NCBI GenBank assembly: GCA_016720705.1
Contig: JADKKB010000007.1
Coordinates: 1,612,001-1,676,000, forward strand
DNA from: Chloracidobacterium sp.
GTDB taxonomy: Bacteria > Acidobacteriota > Blastocatellia > Pyrinomonadales > Pyrinomonadaceae
Length of the DNA: 64,000 nt
Direction of reading: 5' to 3'
The notes under the pieces were generated by a model. It did not search any database. It saw only the letters and a list, made by a program, of their open reading frames with translations, and had not been told where the DNA came from. Position numbers and translations under genes: made by a program. Positions 44,066 to 54,607 of this stretch are shown piece after piece. How positions within the stretch are numbered: the stretch's first letter is position 1; each line of letters opens with the position of its first letter.

Positions 44066-45355
44066 CTACTTGTTCGCTACAGACTGTGCTGAGAGTGCCA
44101 GACGGTGCCAACGCGAAAAGCTGGTGACGTTGTCGGCCTCATTCTTCAAACGCCGGATGTACGCTGTTTTAAGGTAAAGCAGGTCGTCTGACGGCCATTC
44201 GAGTTCGATTATCGGATTGTACGAGACGAGGAGTTTCTCATCCGGCAGTGTCGTGAGCGGTTGATCCGGTGCGGGCGTCGCCGTCGGTGCTGCATTTGCG
44301 TCCGAGTTTGTATTTGCGGCTTGCCCGACACGCTGTTGCTCGCGATCATAGGCCTGCGACGAGATAAGTAATTGATTCCTGAGCGGGATCGCCGCTTGAG
44401 TCGGTGCTGTCCCGCCGGCGTCGTAAACGCGAACCTGAGTTTCGAACGCGATCGCGATCTTTGCCGAATTCGGCGACCAGACGGGCCGAACAGCGGTCAG
44501 GTTGTCGTCGAGTCGGCGTTCACGTCCATTTTTCTCGATCACCCGAAGCCGGCCTTGCGGGACCAGCATCTCACCCTTGCCGTCCGCGATTATCTCGAGT
44601 TGGCGCCAGTCACGCTTGGTGGCAGCAAGTGCCGCGAGCATTGTGCTGTCCGGCGACCAAACATAGTAAAAGTAGATCAGGCCTTCGTTCTGAGTAATGG
44701 GCTTTAGACTCGCACCTTCGGAGTCACAAATGTATATCTGCTCCGTTCGAAAGGTAAGTATGCCGGTGGGCGATGCCGGTGTCGCGACCGGTGCGGCGGT
44801 CGGCATTGGCGTTGCTTCAGGATCCGGATTTGTCGCCGTCGCACCCGGAGAAGCAGTATCGGCATTCGGGTCGAGCGGCAGCGGTCCCGTAGCCCTCAGC
44901 ATTGCGACAAAGGCGACTGACATTGAGTCAGGTGACCAGACGATCGTATCCGGAAAGTGCACGGCCATCGTCTCAGGCGTTACTTTTTTGAGCAGTTTGC
45001 CTTCGGCCGAGTACATATCCAACCGGACCTCCGACATTTGATCCATCACATTTCGATAAACGGCCAAGACACGCTTTTTGTCCGGCGAGGTGATGGTTCG
45101 ATCCAGTTGTTCCTGAGTGCGTGTCGCGTCAAAGTCGGCTTGCACCGCCGCATTTTTTTCTTCGGCGGCTTGTCCGGGGTTGGCGGCCGCCGGGGCGGGC
45201 ACATCAGCTTCGTAACGATAATTTAGCCGCACGGCCGGCAGTTCACGCATTGCCGGAGTCGCCTGGTTAGCGTTCTTAAACAGATCGCGGTCACAGGCGG
45301 ATGCCGAGAGGGTGACGGCAATAGCTGCGATCAAAGTTATTTGAGATAGACGCAT
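44066..45355 (-). CDS. Lipoprotein with TolB-like beta-propeller repeats
   Basis: From the ATG at 45355 (next to the peptidase stop at 45357) the protein has 429 residues. The signal ends with a lipobox Ser-Ala-Ser-Ala-Cys, so it is probably a lipoprotein. The rest has several WD40/TolB-type blades with Val-Trp-Ser-Pro-Asp-Ser-Met, Val-Trp-Ser-Pro-Asp-Ser-Thr-Met and Val-Trp-Ser-Pro-Asn-Ser-Ala, separated by a Pro/Ala/Thr-rich loop (Ala-Thr-Pro repeats, residues about 175-200). It may sense or scaffold periplasmic partners. The frame is open to 45418, but that overlaps the peptidase gene. Confidence 0.78.
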   Translation of the reverse strand: MRLSQITLIAAIAVTLSASACDRDLFKNANQATPAMRELPAVRLNYRYEADVPAPAAANPGQAAEEKNAAVQADFDATRTQEQLDRTITSPDKKRVLAVYRNVMDQMSEVRLDMYSAEGKLLKKVTPETMAVHFPDTIVWSPDSMSVAFVAMLRATGPLPLDPNADTASPGATATNPDPEATPMPTAAPVATPASPTGILTFRTEQIYICDSEGASLKPITQNEGLIYFYYVWSPDSTMLAALAATKRDWRQLEIIADGKGEMLVPQGRLRVIEKNGRERRLDDNLTAVRPVWSPNSAKIAIAFETQVRVYDAGGTAPTQAAIPLRNQLLISSQAYDREQQRVGQAANTNSDANAAPTATPAPDQPLTTLPDEKLLVSYNPIIELEWPSDDLLYLKTAYIRRLKNEADNVTSFSRWHRLALSAQSVANK

Positions 45356-45356
45356 C

Positions 45357-47222
45357 TTATTTGAGCTCAGCATTGAGATAGTCGTGATATAGCTTTTTCT
45401 GCAATTCGGTCGGTTCACCTACTTTGTCAAAGCTGTATTCCATACGCATATTACGACCGAGCGTAAAACTGACTTCACGCAACTTGTCGAAACGAAATAT
45501 CGTCAACTTAACGACCTCGCCCGGCTTTTTATCCGCGATGTAGCTCTGCACAAGATTCTGGCTCGCGCGATAGCCATCAATGGCTAGAACTTGATCGCCG
45601 GTGTTCAGTCCCTGATCAAATGCGGGCGTTCCAACCGGCACCGAGCGGATCGTCAGTCTTCCGGCCTCCTCTGCCATATCGGCACCGATATATGCCTTGC
45701 CGGCATTAGCGGGCCGCACCGTCATCTGCAGCCCGAGGCCGCTTACGATCGAGTTGTAATCGATCTCGTCAGTACCGCGGACGTACTTTGCAAAGAAATC
45801 ATCGAGTCCCTTTCCGGCCATTGTTTCAGCGACTTTTTCGAATTCGGCCGGAGTATAGTTACGGCTCTTTTTATAAAATTCGTTGTAGAGGTGACGCAGT
45901 ACGTCATCAAGTGATCTCGTCCCGCCCGATGATGAGCGGATCACGATGTCGAGCATCATATTGACGAGCTCGCCCTTATCGTAATAGGAGATCTGACTGT
46001 TAACGGCATTTTCGTCCGGCCTATAATACTTGATCCACGCGTCAAAGCTTGAATCCTCTAGGCTTTGTTCAAAACGTCCGGGTCGATCCTGCAGTTGCTG
46101 AATGCCGGATGCCCGGCCGCCGAGAAAGTCGTTTTCGGTGATCAGTCCGGCACGGCGTAGCAAAAGATTCGAGTAGTACTCGGTGCCGCCCTCAGCGACC
46201 CACAAAAGCTTCGTGTAATTCTCATTTTCGTAATCAAACGGCCCGAGAGCGTCCGGCCTGATCCGTTTTACATTGAAAGCGTGAAAATACTCGTGGGCGA
46301 CAAGACCCAAAAAGCCGTTATAACGGGCCTTGGGCTTAAATCCGAAGCGGTTCACCTGCAACGCGGTGGAATTAAGATGCTCGAGGCCGCCGCCGCCGCG
46401 AAGATTAACTATAAATGTGTAATCGTTGTAGGGGAGTTCGCCAAATATTTTGTATGCTTCTTCGACGATCTTGGCGGTGTCGGCAGCCATCTTTTTCAGA
46501 TCGTAATTGCCGTCGCCGGTTACGACAAAGCGATGCGGCTTGCCTTGAACGGTAAACGATATTTCCTTGAAATTGCTGACCTCAAATGGAGAATCGTAAA
46601 GAACGTCAAAATTTTCTGCCTTAAAAGAATTGTCTCGTCCCTCGACCCGCGGCAATCCTGTCGCGACCTTCCAGTCGCCATAAGGTGCAACTGTGACGGT
46701 CGACGAAGCTTTGAGCTGATCCTTTACAAAAAACAGAAGCGCCGAATTATTCCAAAACGCGTGCTCGTCATTCAACTCATTTGTACGTACGGTCAGTTCA
46801 TTAGCGTAAACGCGGTATTTCGCGACGATTTCCTTGCTTCCTTTCGTCTCCACTTGCCAGGTGTTCTTGTTGATCTTTTTCCAACCGAGCACGGCATTTG
46901 CTGCGTTAATCGACTCAAAATCCTGTACGTGACGTGCAAATTCGCGCACGAGGTAACTGCCGGGCGTCCAAACGGGCAATTTTAGCTCCAGCAACTCCGG
47001 CATCTGCTGCCACTTGACTGACATCTCGACCTCTAGATAGTGCGACGACGGTTTGGACATCGAAACTTTGTAGTCGATCTCAGGGGTTGTCGGTGTGGCG
47101 GCGACAGTTGGAGTCAACGATCGTTTTGGACGCTTTTTTTGAGCAGGCGATGTCTGGTACATAGTAAAGATCACGGCCGCGATCAACAATATTATAGCTT
47201 TCGAAGTACGTTTTTTTTGCAT
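45357..47222 (-). CDS. M61-family glycyl aminopeptidase with PDZ domain
   Basis: This is a periplasmic zinc peptidase. From the ATG at 47222 it has 621 residues, with an N-terminal signal anchor (about 8-25). The zinc site HEYFH lies in Val-Ala-His-Glu-Tyr-Phe-His-Ala-Phe-Asn, with Val-Ala-Glu-Gly-Gly-Thr-Glu-Tyr-Tyr downstream giving the third ligand. A C-terminal PDZ domain (Ile-Arg-Ser-Val-Pro-Val-Gly-Thr-Pro-Ala-Phe-Asp-Gln-Gly-Leu-Asn-Thr-Gly-Asp-Gln-Val) follows. The layout equals M61 glycyl aminopeptidases. The frame is open to 47243. Its gene is first in the operon with the propeller lipoprotein and DinB genes. Confidence 0.93.
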   Translation of the reverse strand: MQKKRTSKAIILLIAAVIFTMYQTSPAQKKRPKRSLTPTVAATPTTPEIDYKVSMSKPSSHYLEVEMSVKWQQMPELLELKLPVWTPGSYLVREFARHVQDFESINAANAVLGWKKINKNTWQVETKGSKEIVAKYRVYANELTVRTNELNDEHAFWNNSALLFFVKDQLKASSTVTVAPYGDWKVATGLPRVEGRDNSFKAENFDVLYDSPFEVSNFKEISFTVQGKPHRFVVTGDGNYDLKKMAADTAKIVEEAYKIFGELPYNDYTFIVNLRGGGGLEHLNSTALQVNRFGFKPKARYNGFLGLVAHEYFHAFNVKRIRPDALGPFDYENENYTKLLWVAEGGTEYYSNLLLRRAGLITENDFLGGRASGIQQLQDRPGRFEQSLEDSSFDAWIKYYRPDENAVNSQISYYDKGELVNMMLDIVIRSSSGGTRSLDDVLRHLYNEFYKKSRNYTPAEFEKVAETMAGKGLDDFFAKYVRGTDEIDYNSIVSGLGLQMTVRPANAGKAYIGADMAEEAGRLTIRSVPVGTPAFDQGLNTGDQVLAIDGYRASQNLVQSYIADKKPGEVVKLTIFRFDKLREVSFTLGRNMRMEYSFDKVGEPTELQKKLYHDYLNAELK

Positions 47223-47322
47223 TACTTTGGCAATATCGTCCAAGATGTTAAGGTTATTTTTCTTGATATCTTACAATAATTTCGATATTCAATCAGTTTA
47301 GGCTTTAAGTTTCGACAGTACA

Positions 47323-48591
47323 ATGGACCAGCAGCCATCAAACGACCCCACCGCCGCGGCAAGTAGCGAAAAATTCGTCACAACGCCGTTGGTGATCATT
47401 TTTATAACTATCTTCATCGACCTGATCGGCTTTGGAATGGTTATCCCGCTTCTGCCGTATTATGCCGAAACCGCCCCGTTCAACGCCACGCCGTTTGAGA
47501 TCGGTATGCTGTTTTCGGTTTATTCCTGGATGCAGTTCTTTTTCTCACCGATCCTCGGCCGACTCTCTGATAGATACGGACGCCGGCCGATATTGTTTAT
47601 GAGTTTGATGGGTTCCGCCGTGGGCTACTTTGTACTAGGGATCGCGGGAACTCTGACTGTAGTCTTTGTCGGCCGTATCTTGGGCGGTATTACGGGCGGC
47701 AGCATCTCGACGGCTCAGGCGTATATTGCGGACGTGACGTCGAAAGAAAATAGGGCAAAAGGAATGGGTCTTTTCGGTGCGGCATTCGGACTCGGGTTCA
47801 TTTTGGGCCCGGCGATCGCCGGTATTTTAAGTAAATACGGTGTACAAGTTCCATTCTTTTTTGCGGCTGCTCTGTCGCTGTGCAACGCGATCGCCCTCTT
47901 ATTCATATTGCCGGAGTCGGTAAAGTTCGACGCTGCAAGAGTGATAAAGAAGAGTAAAAATCGTTTCGTTGAGATCTTCGAGTCCTTTGGGGAAAATAAG
48001 TTTGGGCTGATCAATCTGATCTATTTCCTGCTTGTTACGGCGTTTTCGATAATGACGTATGCCTTTGTACTCTTTACAATGTTCCGCTTTCACTTTGATG
48101 CTGAGCAAAACGGATACCTGTTTGCGTACGTTGGGCTAATATCGATCGTCGGCCAGGGGTTTCTGTTTGGGCGTTTTGTAAAGAAGTTTGGCGAATCACG
48201 CCTTGTGGCATTCGGATGCGTCACTATGGCGTTGAGCCTGGTCGCTTTTCCGTTCATTGGCCCAGAGTTTGGCGGCCTTGGCTTACTTCTCGTTGTAACG
48301 TCATTTCTGTCGCTCGGAAACGCAATGGCATCGCCCGCTCTTACGAGCCTTGCCTCAAAGATATCGGCTGAAAATGAACAGGGTAAGGCTCTGGGTATAT
48401 TACAGTCGGGGGCGAGCCTTGCTCGTGCGATCGGGCCGACGATCGGCGGCGTACTGCTTAACAACTCGGTGAATCAGATCGACAACTCGACACTGATCCG
48501 AACATTCGGAACAGCGTCCGCGATAATGTTCGTCGCATTCATTGCAGCTCTTTATTTTACTAAGTTTGTGCGACCAGAGCCGGCGGTCTAG
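47323..48591 (+). CDS. MFS efflux transporter, TetA-like
   Basis: This 422-residue protein has 12 membrane helices, the MFS motif Gly-Arg-Leu-Ser-Asp-Arg-Tyr-Gly-Arg-Arg-Pro at the loop between helices 2 and 3, and Gly-Arg-Ile-Leu-Gly-Gly-Ile-Thr-Gly-Gly, as in TetA/Bcr-type drug exporters. The N-terminal Phe-Ile-Asp-Leu-Ile-Gly-Phe-Gly-Met-Val-Ile-Pro-Leu-Leu-Pro-Tyr is typical of this DHA1 subgroup. The substrate is unknown. Its TAG and the TAG of the opposing kinase share the bases CTAG at 48588-48591. Confidence 0.9.
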   Translation: MDQQPSNDPTAAASSEKFVTTPLVIIFITIFIDLIGFGMVIPLLPYYAETAPFNATPFEIGMLFSVYSWMQFFFSPILGRLSDRYGRRPILFMSLMGSAVGYFVLGIAGTLTVVFVGRILGGITGGSISTAQAYIADVTSKENRAKGMGLFGAAFGLGFILGPAIAGILSKYGVQVPFFFAAALSLCNAIALLFILPESVKFDAARVIKKSKNRFVEIFESFGENKFGLINLIYFLLVTAFSIMTYAFVLFTMFRFHFDAEQNGYLFAYVGLISIVGQGFLFGRFVKKFGESRLVAFGCVTMALSLVAFPFIGPEFGGLGLLLVVTSFLSLGNAMASPALTSLASKISAENEQGKALGILQSGASLARAIGPTIGGVLLNNSVNQIDNSTLIRTFGTASAIMFVAFIAALYFTKFVRPEPAV

Positions 48592-51569
48592 CTTACGGCT
48601 CGTTGCTCATTGATCCGCGAGATGGGAAACACGAGCTTGAATATAGTTCCCTGCCGATTCTCGCTCCGAACCTCGATCGAACCGGAGTGCTCCTGAACGA
48701 TCCCGTACGAAACAGCGAGCCCGAGGCCGGTACCATTGCCGACACCCTTTGTCGTAAAGAAAGGATCAAATACCTTTTTCAGATTCTCTTCGGGAATACC
48801 CTCGCCCGTATCGACGACCTCGACAATTACGCAGTCCTGGTGATCGACAAAGGTCCGTAGTGTGATCGTTCCACCGGCACCATTCATAGCATCGCGTGCG
48901 TTCAAGATCAGGTTGGTAAATACCTGTTGGAGTTTGCCGCCGCTACCATTTATCGCGGGGAGTGAGTCGGAGTAGTCCTTGACCACCTCGACGCTGGTCT
49001 TTCGCAATTGCGGCTCAAGCAGTTGGAGCGTGTCATTTAAGAGTTTATTGAGCTGAATGTCCATAAACTCGGTCGTGCTGCCGGCCCTCGAAAAATTGAG
49101 TAGATTGCCCACGATATTTGATGCCCGGTCGGTCTGCCGCTGCATTTTTTGCAAAAGAGCGTGCTTCGGATCGGACTCGGGTATCATCCCCAACAACATC
49201 TGCGTGTAACTAGAAACACCGGTCAGCGGCGTATTAACCTCGTGGGCAACGCCCGCGGCCAGCAATCCGATGCTTGAGAGCTTCTCGCTTTGCTGCAAGG
49301 TCTCCTCAAGCTTAACCCTCGACGAAACATTTTCGAGTACGATGATCGCTCCGGTTTGCTTATTGGAAACCGAACGGAGCGGAGCGACCGCGACATTCAG
49401 GATCAGCGAACGTCCGGCGGCGTCAAACGTGTGCAGCTTATAGGCGTTGCGTATTTCGGTAAGGTGCCAGCGGGATTTGCCTAAGATCATTTCCAGATTA
49501 AGGGCAAAACTAGCATCAAAAATGTCTTCGACCGCGCGGCCGACCACATCTTCGCGGCCGCGACCGATCATCTCCTCAAATGTCGAGTTGCAGCGGATGA
49601 TCCTGCCGGCTTCGTCTACCGCCAGCAGTCCGACGTTAACTGACTCAACGATCGACTCGTTAAACTCTTTGAGCAGTGCGAGTTCCTCGGCGTGTTTATG
49701 CTGTTCTTCGTACAAGCGGCTGTTATCGACCGCGACGGCAATGTAACCGGAAACTGTGCGAAGGATCTCGAGGTCTTCGGACGAAAGCAACGAGCCGTCG
49801 CTTGCCCGCCCAAGCCCGATCACCGCAACCATCTTGCCTCGGGCGACGCAAGGAACAAAGTAGTGAAGCTCTTGGCGGACGATATATGACGAATGCCCGT
49901 TGCCATTGCCGTTAACGCTTTCCAGATCGATCTCTTGGCGCTCAAGTTCATCGGCACGGACGATTCCCTTACCGGCAGATTTTTGCCGTATCATCGCTCG
50001 AAACTCCGCCGGGATCTTGTACTCCTCGCTCAGGCCGACGGCCTTGGCCAATCGGTAGTGAGATTCGACAGTCTCGTCCTCGAGAAAAACCGCGACTTTC
50101 TGAACATCCAAAACCTGTTTGAGCCTATCGATCAGTGCCTCAAGCAACGGGTCAAGTGCGGTAGTCGCGGAGAGCGTTTTGCCAAAATCAAGCAGGCCCT
50201 GCCGTAGGTCGTATCGTTCACCGTAAAAGAATCTGTCAGCCCGCTCCTGTAGAAACTTTTTGAGCGGTTCGCTGATGAGTACAATGGCTCCCATTGCAAT
50301 GATCGCGATCAATGCACGCAATGTGATCTCTGTCGTTGACAAGTTGTTGCCAACGGCGAGAAAGACCAGTCCGAGTGCGACCGCACCGATCATCATAGCG
50401 ATCGCGACCGTCGTCAATGCGTAAACCAGTGCACGCCGCACGACGACATCGACGTCCATCAAGCGGTACCGTACAACCGAATGTCCGAAACTCAGAGGAA
50501 TCAGCGCCAGCGGCAGCGTTGTCAGTGCCGTTGCAAAATTGTCGTCAGCGATCTGGACGCCAAAGCGTGAGATGAGCTGAACAACTATGATCGGGATCAC
50601 GGCGGCTACCGTACCCCACATCGCCCATTTCAGACGTTGCCGAACGTCGATCTGCTTATTCTTGAAGAATCGCCAGATCAAAAATCCTGCCCCGATCGAG
50701 ACACCCGCGACAAAATGAAAAAATAAAAAGCGATATGCATTTCCAAACAAATTCACGCTGTCGCTAACCTTTGCCATCACCTCCGCCAGCGATGATTGTA
50801 CGAATAGCGCCGGTATCAGCGAGAAAATGAAAAGCAGTAACGAGACGACGGTCGCCGGAACGTACAGCGCGTACGTCTTCCACCTTTGGTCGTCGAAAAC
50901 CTTGCTTCGTACCGGATATCGAATACAAAAATGCAGGAATAATGGGACAAAGAGCGCAAATGCCAGATCATCGAGCAGTCCGACACCAAGGTCGAGGTCC
51001 TGTCCGGTGCCGATCGGCCGATATACGTGAAAAACAAATGCGGTTAAACAGACGGTGGCAAAATGGAGAACGAACGGCGACTGACTACCCTGTTTGAAAA
51101 GCACAAAAACGCCAACGCCCAACCAAAAAACGCCGACGATGGATAGAAATACTATCGACGGCGTCCAACGGAGCACCGAGTCAATATGTCGTAGATCAGC
51201 AAAGTAGAAACTGTCGGACGCAGTATATGAAGGTCTTTGATAAAAATAGGTTAGATTACCGTCAACGCCTGCCGCATCGAGATACATCTGCACGTCGGCT
51301 ATGGATGTGATCTCCTCGGTATTGTCCGATGCGTCGAGTCCGATGCCGATGAGTTTGTCGCCAACCGCAATGCCGGCGCGTGAGCCGGCAAACTCCGCCT
51401 TAACACCTTGTGCGTAGATGCCGCCATCACGATTTACCCACGTGACGCCATCGGTCGGCGGTAGCTTTTGAAAGCCGCGTTGGGAGAGATTTAACAAGCC
51501 GCCCGCCACTAGCAGGACTGCGGAAAGAAGCCATATAAGGCTCCAACTTGTAAGGACTTTTCCCTTCAT
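48588..51569 (-). CDS. Membrane histidine kinase with PDZ, GAF and PAS domains
   Basis: This 993-residue sensor kinase starts with a signal anchor and a periplasmic PDZ-like domain (about 40-110, [13 protein letters not shown]). About eight membrane helices follow (115-440), then a GAF domain (about 460-610), a PAS domain (about 630-750) and a HisKA domain with the phosphoacceptor His776 ([12 protein letters not shown]). The HATPase has N box Asn-Leu-Ile-Leu-Asn-Ala-Arg-Asp-Ala and G boxes Asp-Thr-Gly-Glu-Gly-Ile and Gly-Thr-Gly-Leu-Gly-Leu. It resembles NtrB-type kinases. No response regulator gene is adjacent, so its partner is encoded elsewhere. Confidence 0.93.
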   Translation of the reverse strand: MKGKVLTSWSLIWLLSAVLLVAGGLLNLSQRGFQKLPPTDGVTWVNRDGGIYAQGVKAEFAGSRAGIAVGDKLIGIGLDASDNTEEITSIADVQMYLDAAGVDGNLTYFYQRPSYTASDSFYFADLRHIDSVLRWTPSIVFLSIVGVFWLGVGVFVLFKQGSQSPFVLHFATVCLTAFVFHVYRPIGTGQDLDLGVGLLDDLAFALFVPLFLHFCIRYPVRSKVFDDQRWKTYALYVPATVVSLLLFIFSLIPALFVQSSLAEVMAKVSDSVNLFGNAYRFLFFHFVAGVSIGAGFLIWRFFKNKQIDVRQRLKWAMWGTVAAVIPIIVVQLISRFGVQIADDNFATALTTLPLALIPLSFGHSVVRYRLMDVDVVVRRALVYALTTVAIAMMIGAVALGLVFLAVGNNLSTTEITLRALIAIIAMGAIVLISEPLKKFLQERADRFFYGERYDLRQGLLDFGKTLSATTALDPLLEALIDRLKQVLDVQKVAVFLEDETVESHYRLAKAVGLSEEYKIPAEFRAMIRQKSAGKGIVRADELERQEIDLESVNGNGNGHSSYIVRQELHYFVPCVARGKMVAVIGLGRASDGSLLSSEDLEILRTVSGYIAVAVDNSRLYEEQHKHAEELALLKEFNESIVESVNVGLLAVDEAGRIIRCNSTFEEMIGRGREDVVGRAVEDIFDASFALNLEMILGKSRWHLTEIRNAYKLHTFDAAGRSLILNVAVAPLRSVSNKQTGAIIVLENVSSRVKLEETLQQSEKLSSIGLLAAGVAHEVNTPLTGVSSYTQMLLGMIPESDPKHALLQKMQRQTDRASNIVGNLLNFSRAGSTTEFMDIQLNKLLNDTLQLLEPQLRKTSVEVVKDYSDSLPAINGSGGKLQQVFTNLILNARDAMNGAGGTITLRTFVDHQDCVIVEVVDTGEGIPEENLKKVFDPFFTTKGVGNGTGLGLAVSYGIVQEHSGSIEVRSENRQGTIFKLVFPISRINEQRAVS

Positions 51570-51833
51570 CGACGTTCAGTAAACTTCACCAAATGATTGT
51601 TAACGCAATCCTTGTTCCACTCGGACACTGCCCACATAGGTGCAAAAAAACTGCTAAACCGTTGATTTACACCCGTTTTCAGGTATTTCTGCGTCAAATT
51701 GACTGACGGCAATCTACAGTTTTTTGCTAAAGTATCCAAGATTTTGGACAAGCAAAAAGCCAGTAGAAAATGAACGCTACACCCGGAAATGCCTTTCCAA
51801 AGTGAACTACTCATCCCCTCGCTGGCTCAAATC

Positions 51834-53573
51834 CTAAAATCTGACCAATATGCCGCCGCGGAGCATCCGCCGTTGACTATTGATCCGAAGCGATCCCATA
51901 TCACTCGAAATAGTATTTTGCAGATCGAATAAATTTCGAGCATCGACTATCGCTTCGGCCCGAAACGGCAGCCCTAGATTCGGTAGATTTTGCGTTACCA
52001 TCACGCTCAAGCCCGGATCGTAGATCGCCAACTGACCCTTGAATGGATCAATCGCGAAGACCGTGGCTTGCGAGGAAAGGCGATAGACGGTCTTGAGGCT
52101 CGTGCCCGTCTTCAGATCTGCGGCAACCTGACCAAAAAACGACTGGAATACCGCATTTTGGAATATCTCAGACGGGTCGCTTATCCCAACCGAAGATAAC
52201 TGCTGACCCTGGCCGATCGAATAACCGACCGCCGTACTCCATACTCCACTCAAACGGCGATTGTAGACCAATCTGACACCTTGCGAACGTCCCTGCTGAT
52301 CGGCGACGATGCCGGCAAAGGACTGGTTGCCCAACGTGTCGAATGCAACGCTGTTGAGACCAACACCGCGGCCGAAAGTGGTATCGACGAAGGCGTTGGC
52401 TTCGAGCGTCGACCGATTGTCCAATACGCGTTCGATACCAAATTCCAAGCGGTTGCTGCGGTTCATTCTTGGTTTGCCGTTCTCGATCACCAGATCGTCT
52501 ACCGAGACCGGATCGCGGAATATCACCGACGCACCCTCTAGGTCGACCGCTCGTGCCCAGGTTCGATCCTCGGTTTGGGTCGTAAATGCGGTGCGGACGC
52601 GAGTTTTAGGATTTACGTCAAACTGCAGTCCGAACCGCGGCGATATCGAAAAGTCATCTCCCGCACCGACAAAGCGTGAATAGTCGAGCCCAAAGACAAA
52701 TATTACGCCTTCACGGACTTTCCACTCGTCTAGTGTCTGAAACGACGCCTGGCCCAAGTGCTTGCCAGAACCCGTCGAAACAAACGAGCCCAGATCAGTA
52801 TATGATCCGCTCACTCGGACCTGATGGTCGGGATTTGGTCGAAACTTAAACTCGGTTTCGATCCGGAGCGGCGAAACTTTCCCGGTGCCGATCTGACCGG
52901 CGACGATTATCTCAGCGTCGGCATTGATCGGCACAAGTGTCGCAAAATTGACTCCACCAAATGCACCTTTTCGGGATTGGCCAAAATAACTCTCAACGAC
53001 TGATTGGCCGCCCGGTGTATTAGAACGATCGTCGGCGGACGCATCTGTGTCCGCGTCTGCTGTGGCATCCTCATCGACTGGTGCATTTCCTTCGCGATTT
53101 TGATAGATCGATCGTTGACTCTGTGAAGCCCGGATCCGCCATTTCGAACTGTTTCGATCTAGCCGTTTCTCCGGAAGGGTGTTTCCCGCTCCCGCGCGCT
53201 CGAGTCTAAATCCATAGACGACATCGGTCGTTCGATTGACCTGAACGTCTGACAATGTAACCGGATTAAAACCTTGAGCCACGGCTAGAACGGTGTACGT
53301 GCCGGGCATTATTTTGGCAAGAAAACTGCCGTCAGTCGTCGATTTAACTTGTTTTAGCAGTTTTGACGTGCCGAGGCGAAATATCGCGACCGTCGCATCG
53401 GCGATCGGGGATCCGCCATTATCGCGCACGACCCCGCGGATCGTTCCCAGATCCCTCGCCGACTGAAAACTCTCGACTTCCGCAGCGTCGACCGACGCAG
53501 CATTCGCAATTATCGCGAGCGCCGCGACTGATACCGCCGTCAAAAATGATCTGAGTTTTCTAGTAAAGCTCAT
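51834..53573 (-). CDS. Outer-membrane beta-barrel with carboxypeptidase-regulatory-like domain
   Basis: The 579-residue protein has a signal peptide, then a carboxypeptidase-regulatory-like Ig domain (about 40-115, Gly-Val-Val-Arg-Asp-Asn-Gly-Gly-Ser-Pro-Ile-Ala-Asp-Ala-Thr-Val, Val-Thr-Leu-Ser-Asp-Val). An Asp/Ala-rich acidic linker (about 165-195) leads to a beta-barrel with many alternating strands that ends in Val-Arg-Phe, a typical outer-membrane insertion signal. No TonB box or plug domain is evident, so it may be a relative of TonB-dependent receptors without a plug, or a different porin. The 264 bases downstream to the kinase gene hold no credible gene. Confidence 0.82.
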   Translation of the reverse strand: MSFTRKLRSFLTAVSVAALAIIANAASVDAAEVESFQSARDLGTIRGVVRDNGGSPIADATVAIFRLGTSKLLKQVKSTTDGSFLAKIMPGTYTVLAVAQGFNPVTLSDVQVNRTTDVVYGFRLERAGAGNTLPEKRLDRNSSKWRIRASQSQRSIYQNREGNAPVDEDATADADTDASADDRSNTPGGQSVVESYFGQSRKGAFGGVNFATLVPINADAEIIVAGQIGTGKVSPLRIETEFKFRPNPDHQVRVSGSYTDLGSFVSTGSGKHLGQASFQTLDEWKVREGVIFVFGLDYSRFVGAGDDFSISPRFGLQFDVNPKTRVRTAFTTQTEDRTWARAVDLEGASVIFRDPVSVDDLVIENGKPRMNRSNRLEFGIERVLDNRSTLEANAFVDTTFGRGVGLNSVAFDTLGNQSFAGIVADQQGRSQGVRLVYNRRLSGVWSTAVGYSIGQGQQLSSVGISDPSEIFQNAVFQSFFGQVAADLKTGTSLKTVYRLSSQATVFAIDPFKGQLAIYDPGLSVMVTQNLPNLGLPFRAEAIVDARNLFDLQNTISSDMGSLRINSQRRMLRGGILVRF

Positions 53574-53674
53574 ATCGAAATGCTATTCCAAGCAATTCAG
53601 GTATTTTGTTCGCAAAACGCAACAGTGTCAAGCATTCAGACTGTTAGCCCAAGATCGTTAAGATGCTCTATGCC

Positions 53675-53702
53675 TTGACAAAGTTTGCCCGTAGGCTAGA
53701 AT
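53675..53702 (+). promoter_or_regulatory. Sigma-70-type promoter of tRNA-Ser
   Basis: TTGACA (53675-53680) and TAGAAT (53697-53702) with 16-base spacing lie 25 bases before the tRNA-Ser gene. Both boxes are near consensus. Confidence 0.75.
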
Positions 53703-53726
53703 AAAAAGGTGCTCGCGGGCATCAAC

Positions 53727-53817
53727 GGAGACGTGGCTGAGCGGCTGAAAGCGGCGGTTTGCTAAATCGTTGTAGTCTTAAAAACTACCACAGGTTCGAA
53801 TCCTGTCGTCTCCGCCA
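53727..53817 (+). tRNA. tRNA-Ser (anticodon GCT)
   Basis: A full class II cloverleaf runs from GGAGACG to its pairing strand CGTCTCC, with D arm, an anticodon loop TTTGCTAAA (anticodon GCT, reading AGC/AGU), a long variable arm, T arm GGTTCGAATCC and an encoded GCCA end. The length is 91 bases. A near-consensus promoter precedes it and a terminator follows at 53830. Confidence 0.97.
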
Positions 53818-53829
53818 TATTTATTATAG

Positions 53830-53868
53830 AAAAGGCTGTTCTGGTTTTTGCGACCGGAAGGCCTTTTT
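53830..53868 (+). terminator. Rho-independent terminator after tRNA-Ser
   Basis: An interrupted stem beginning AAAAGGC and closing with GCCTTTTTT, with an inner TTCTGG/CCGGAA pairing, is followed by a T-run. It starts 13 bases after the tRNA. Confidence 0.78.
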
Positions 53869-53933
53869 TATTTTCGTCTACGAGCATACACTCACAATGT
53901 CCGGACCCACTTAATTGAACGAGGGATCTCAAT

Positions 53934-54551
53934 ATGTTCATAGAGTTTCACGCTACTTTTCTTGACGCACACGCTCTCACCAATATGTTTACCTTGGACG
54001 CGACCGCGACCTGGGCAGAAAAGATAATCCGCCCGATCATCGTCTACGCGGCGCTCGTGATAATGCTTCGTGTATTTGGCAAACGAGAACTTGCTCAACT
54101 CAACCCGTTTGATCTCGTTGTCATCCTCTCACTCTCCAATACGGTTCAGAATGCGATCATCGGGCCCGATAATTCGCTCGTCGGCGGCATTGTCGGTGCG
54201 ATCGCATTGCTTGCGATCAACTTCTTATTTTCGCGAATGAAATACGCGTCGAAGACGATCGAGGCAGCGGCCGAGGGCGTCCCGGTCGCTCTTATTCAGA
54301 ATGGTGTGAAAGACGCGGTTCAAATGAAGCGTGAGCTGATAACCGAACGCGACCTTGAGATCATCGCCCATCAAAAAGGTTTCGATGATCCCAATGACAT
54401 CGAAAAGTTGGTGATCGACCCGAACGGCTCTTTTCTGATCGACGGCAAAGATGGGATCCGTGACGAAAAATTTAAGAAAGAGGTCTTAAGGAAGATCGCC
54501 AATTTGTCAGATCAATTGACCAAACTTAATTCGGCTCTTCAAAAAGGCTGA
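53934..54551 (+). CDS. DUF421 (YetF-like) membrane protein
   Basis: The 205-residue protein belongs to the DUF421/YetF family. Membrane helices lie at about 32-48 and 77-95, with Val-Phe-Gly-Lys-Arg-Glu-Leu-Ala-Gln-Leu-Asn-Pro-Phe-Asp-Leu-Val between them, then a soluble C-terminal domain of two small YetF folds (Val-Ala-Leu-Ile-Gln-Asn-Gly and Glu-Lys-Leu-Val-Ile-Asp-Pro-Asn-Gly-Ser-Phe). Some family members in Bacillus affect spore germination, but the general role is unknown. Confidence 0.88.
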   Translation: MFIEFHATFLDAHALTNMFTLDATATWAEKIIRPIIVYAALVIMLRVFGKRELAQLNPFDLVVILSLSNTVQNAIIGPDNSLVGGIVGAIALLAINFLFSRMKYASKTIEAAAEGVPVALIQNGVKDAVQMKRELITERDLEIIAHQKGFDDPNDIEKLVIDPNGSFLIDGKDGIRDEKFKKEVLRKIANLSDQLTKLNSALQKG

Positions 54552-54607
54552 TATCCGACAGATCCTAACTTTGCGTTCTCTGCGTCTTTGCGTGAAACTA
54601 TTTTGTT

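Noticed and set aside
46281..46985. 234-codon frame antisense to the M61 peptidase
   Set aside because: Shadow frame with no ribosome binding site; the peptidase motifs on the other strand are unambiguous.
51566..51814. 82-codon frame between the kinase and the outer-membrane protein
   Set aside because: It overlaps the kinase start, has no credible composition or start site, and looks like chance. The 264-base gap otherwise shows nothing definite.
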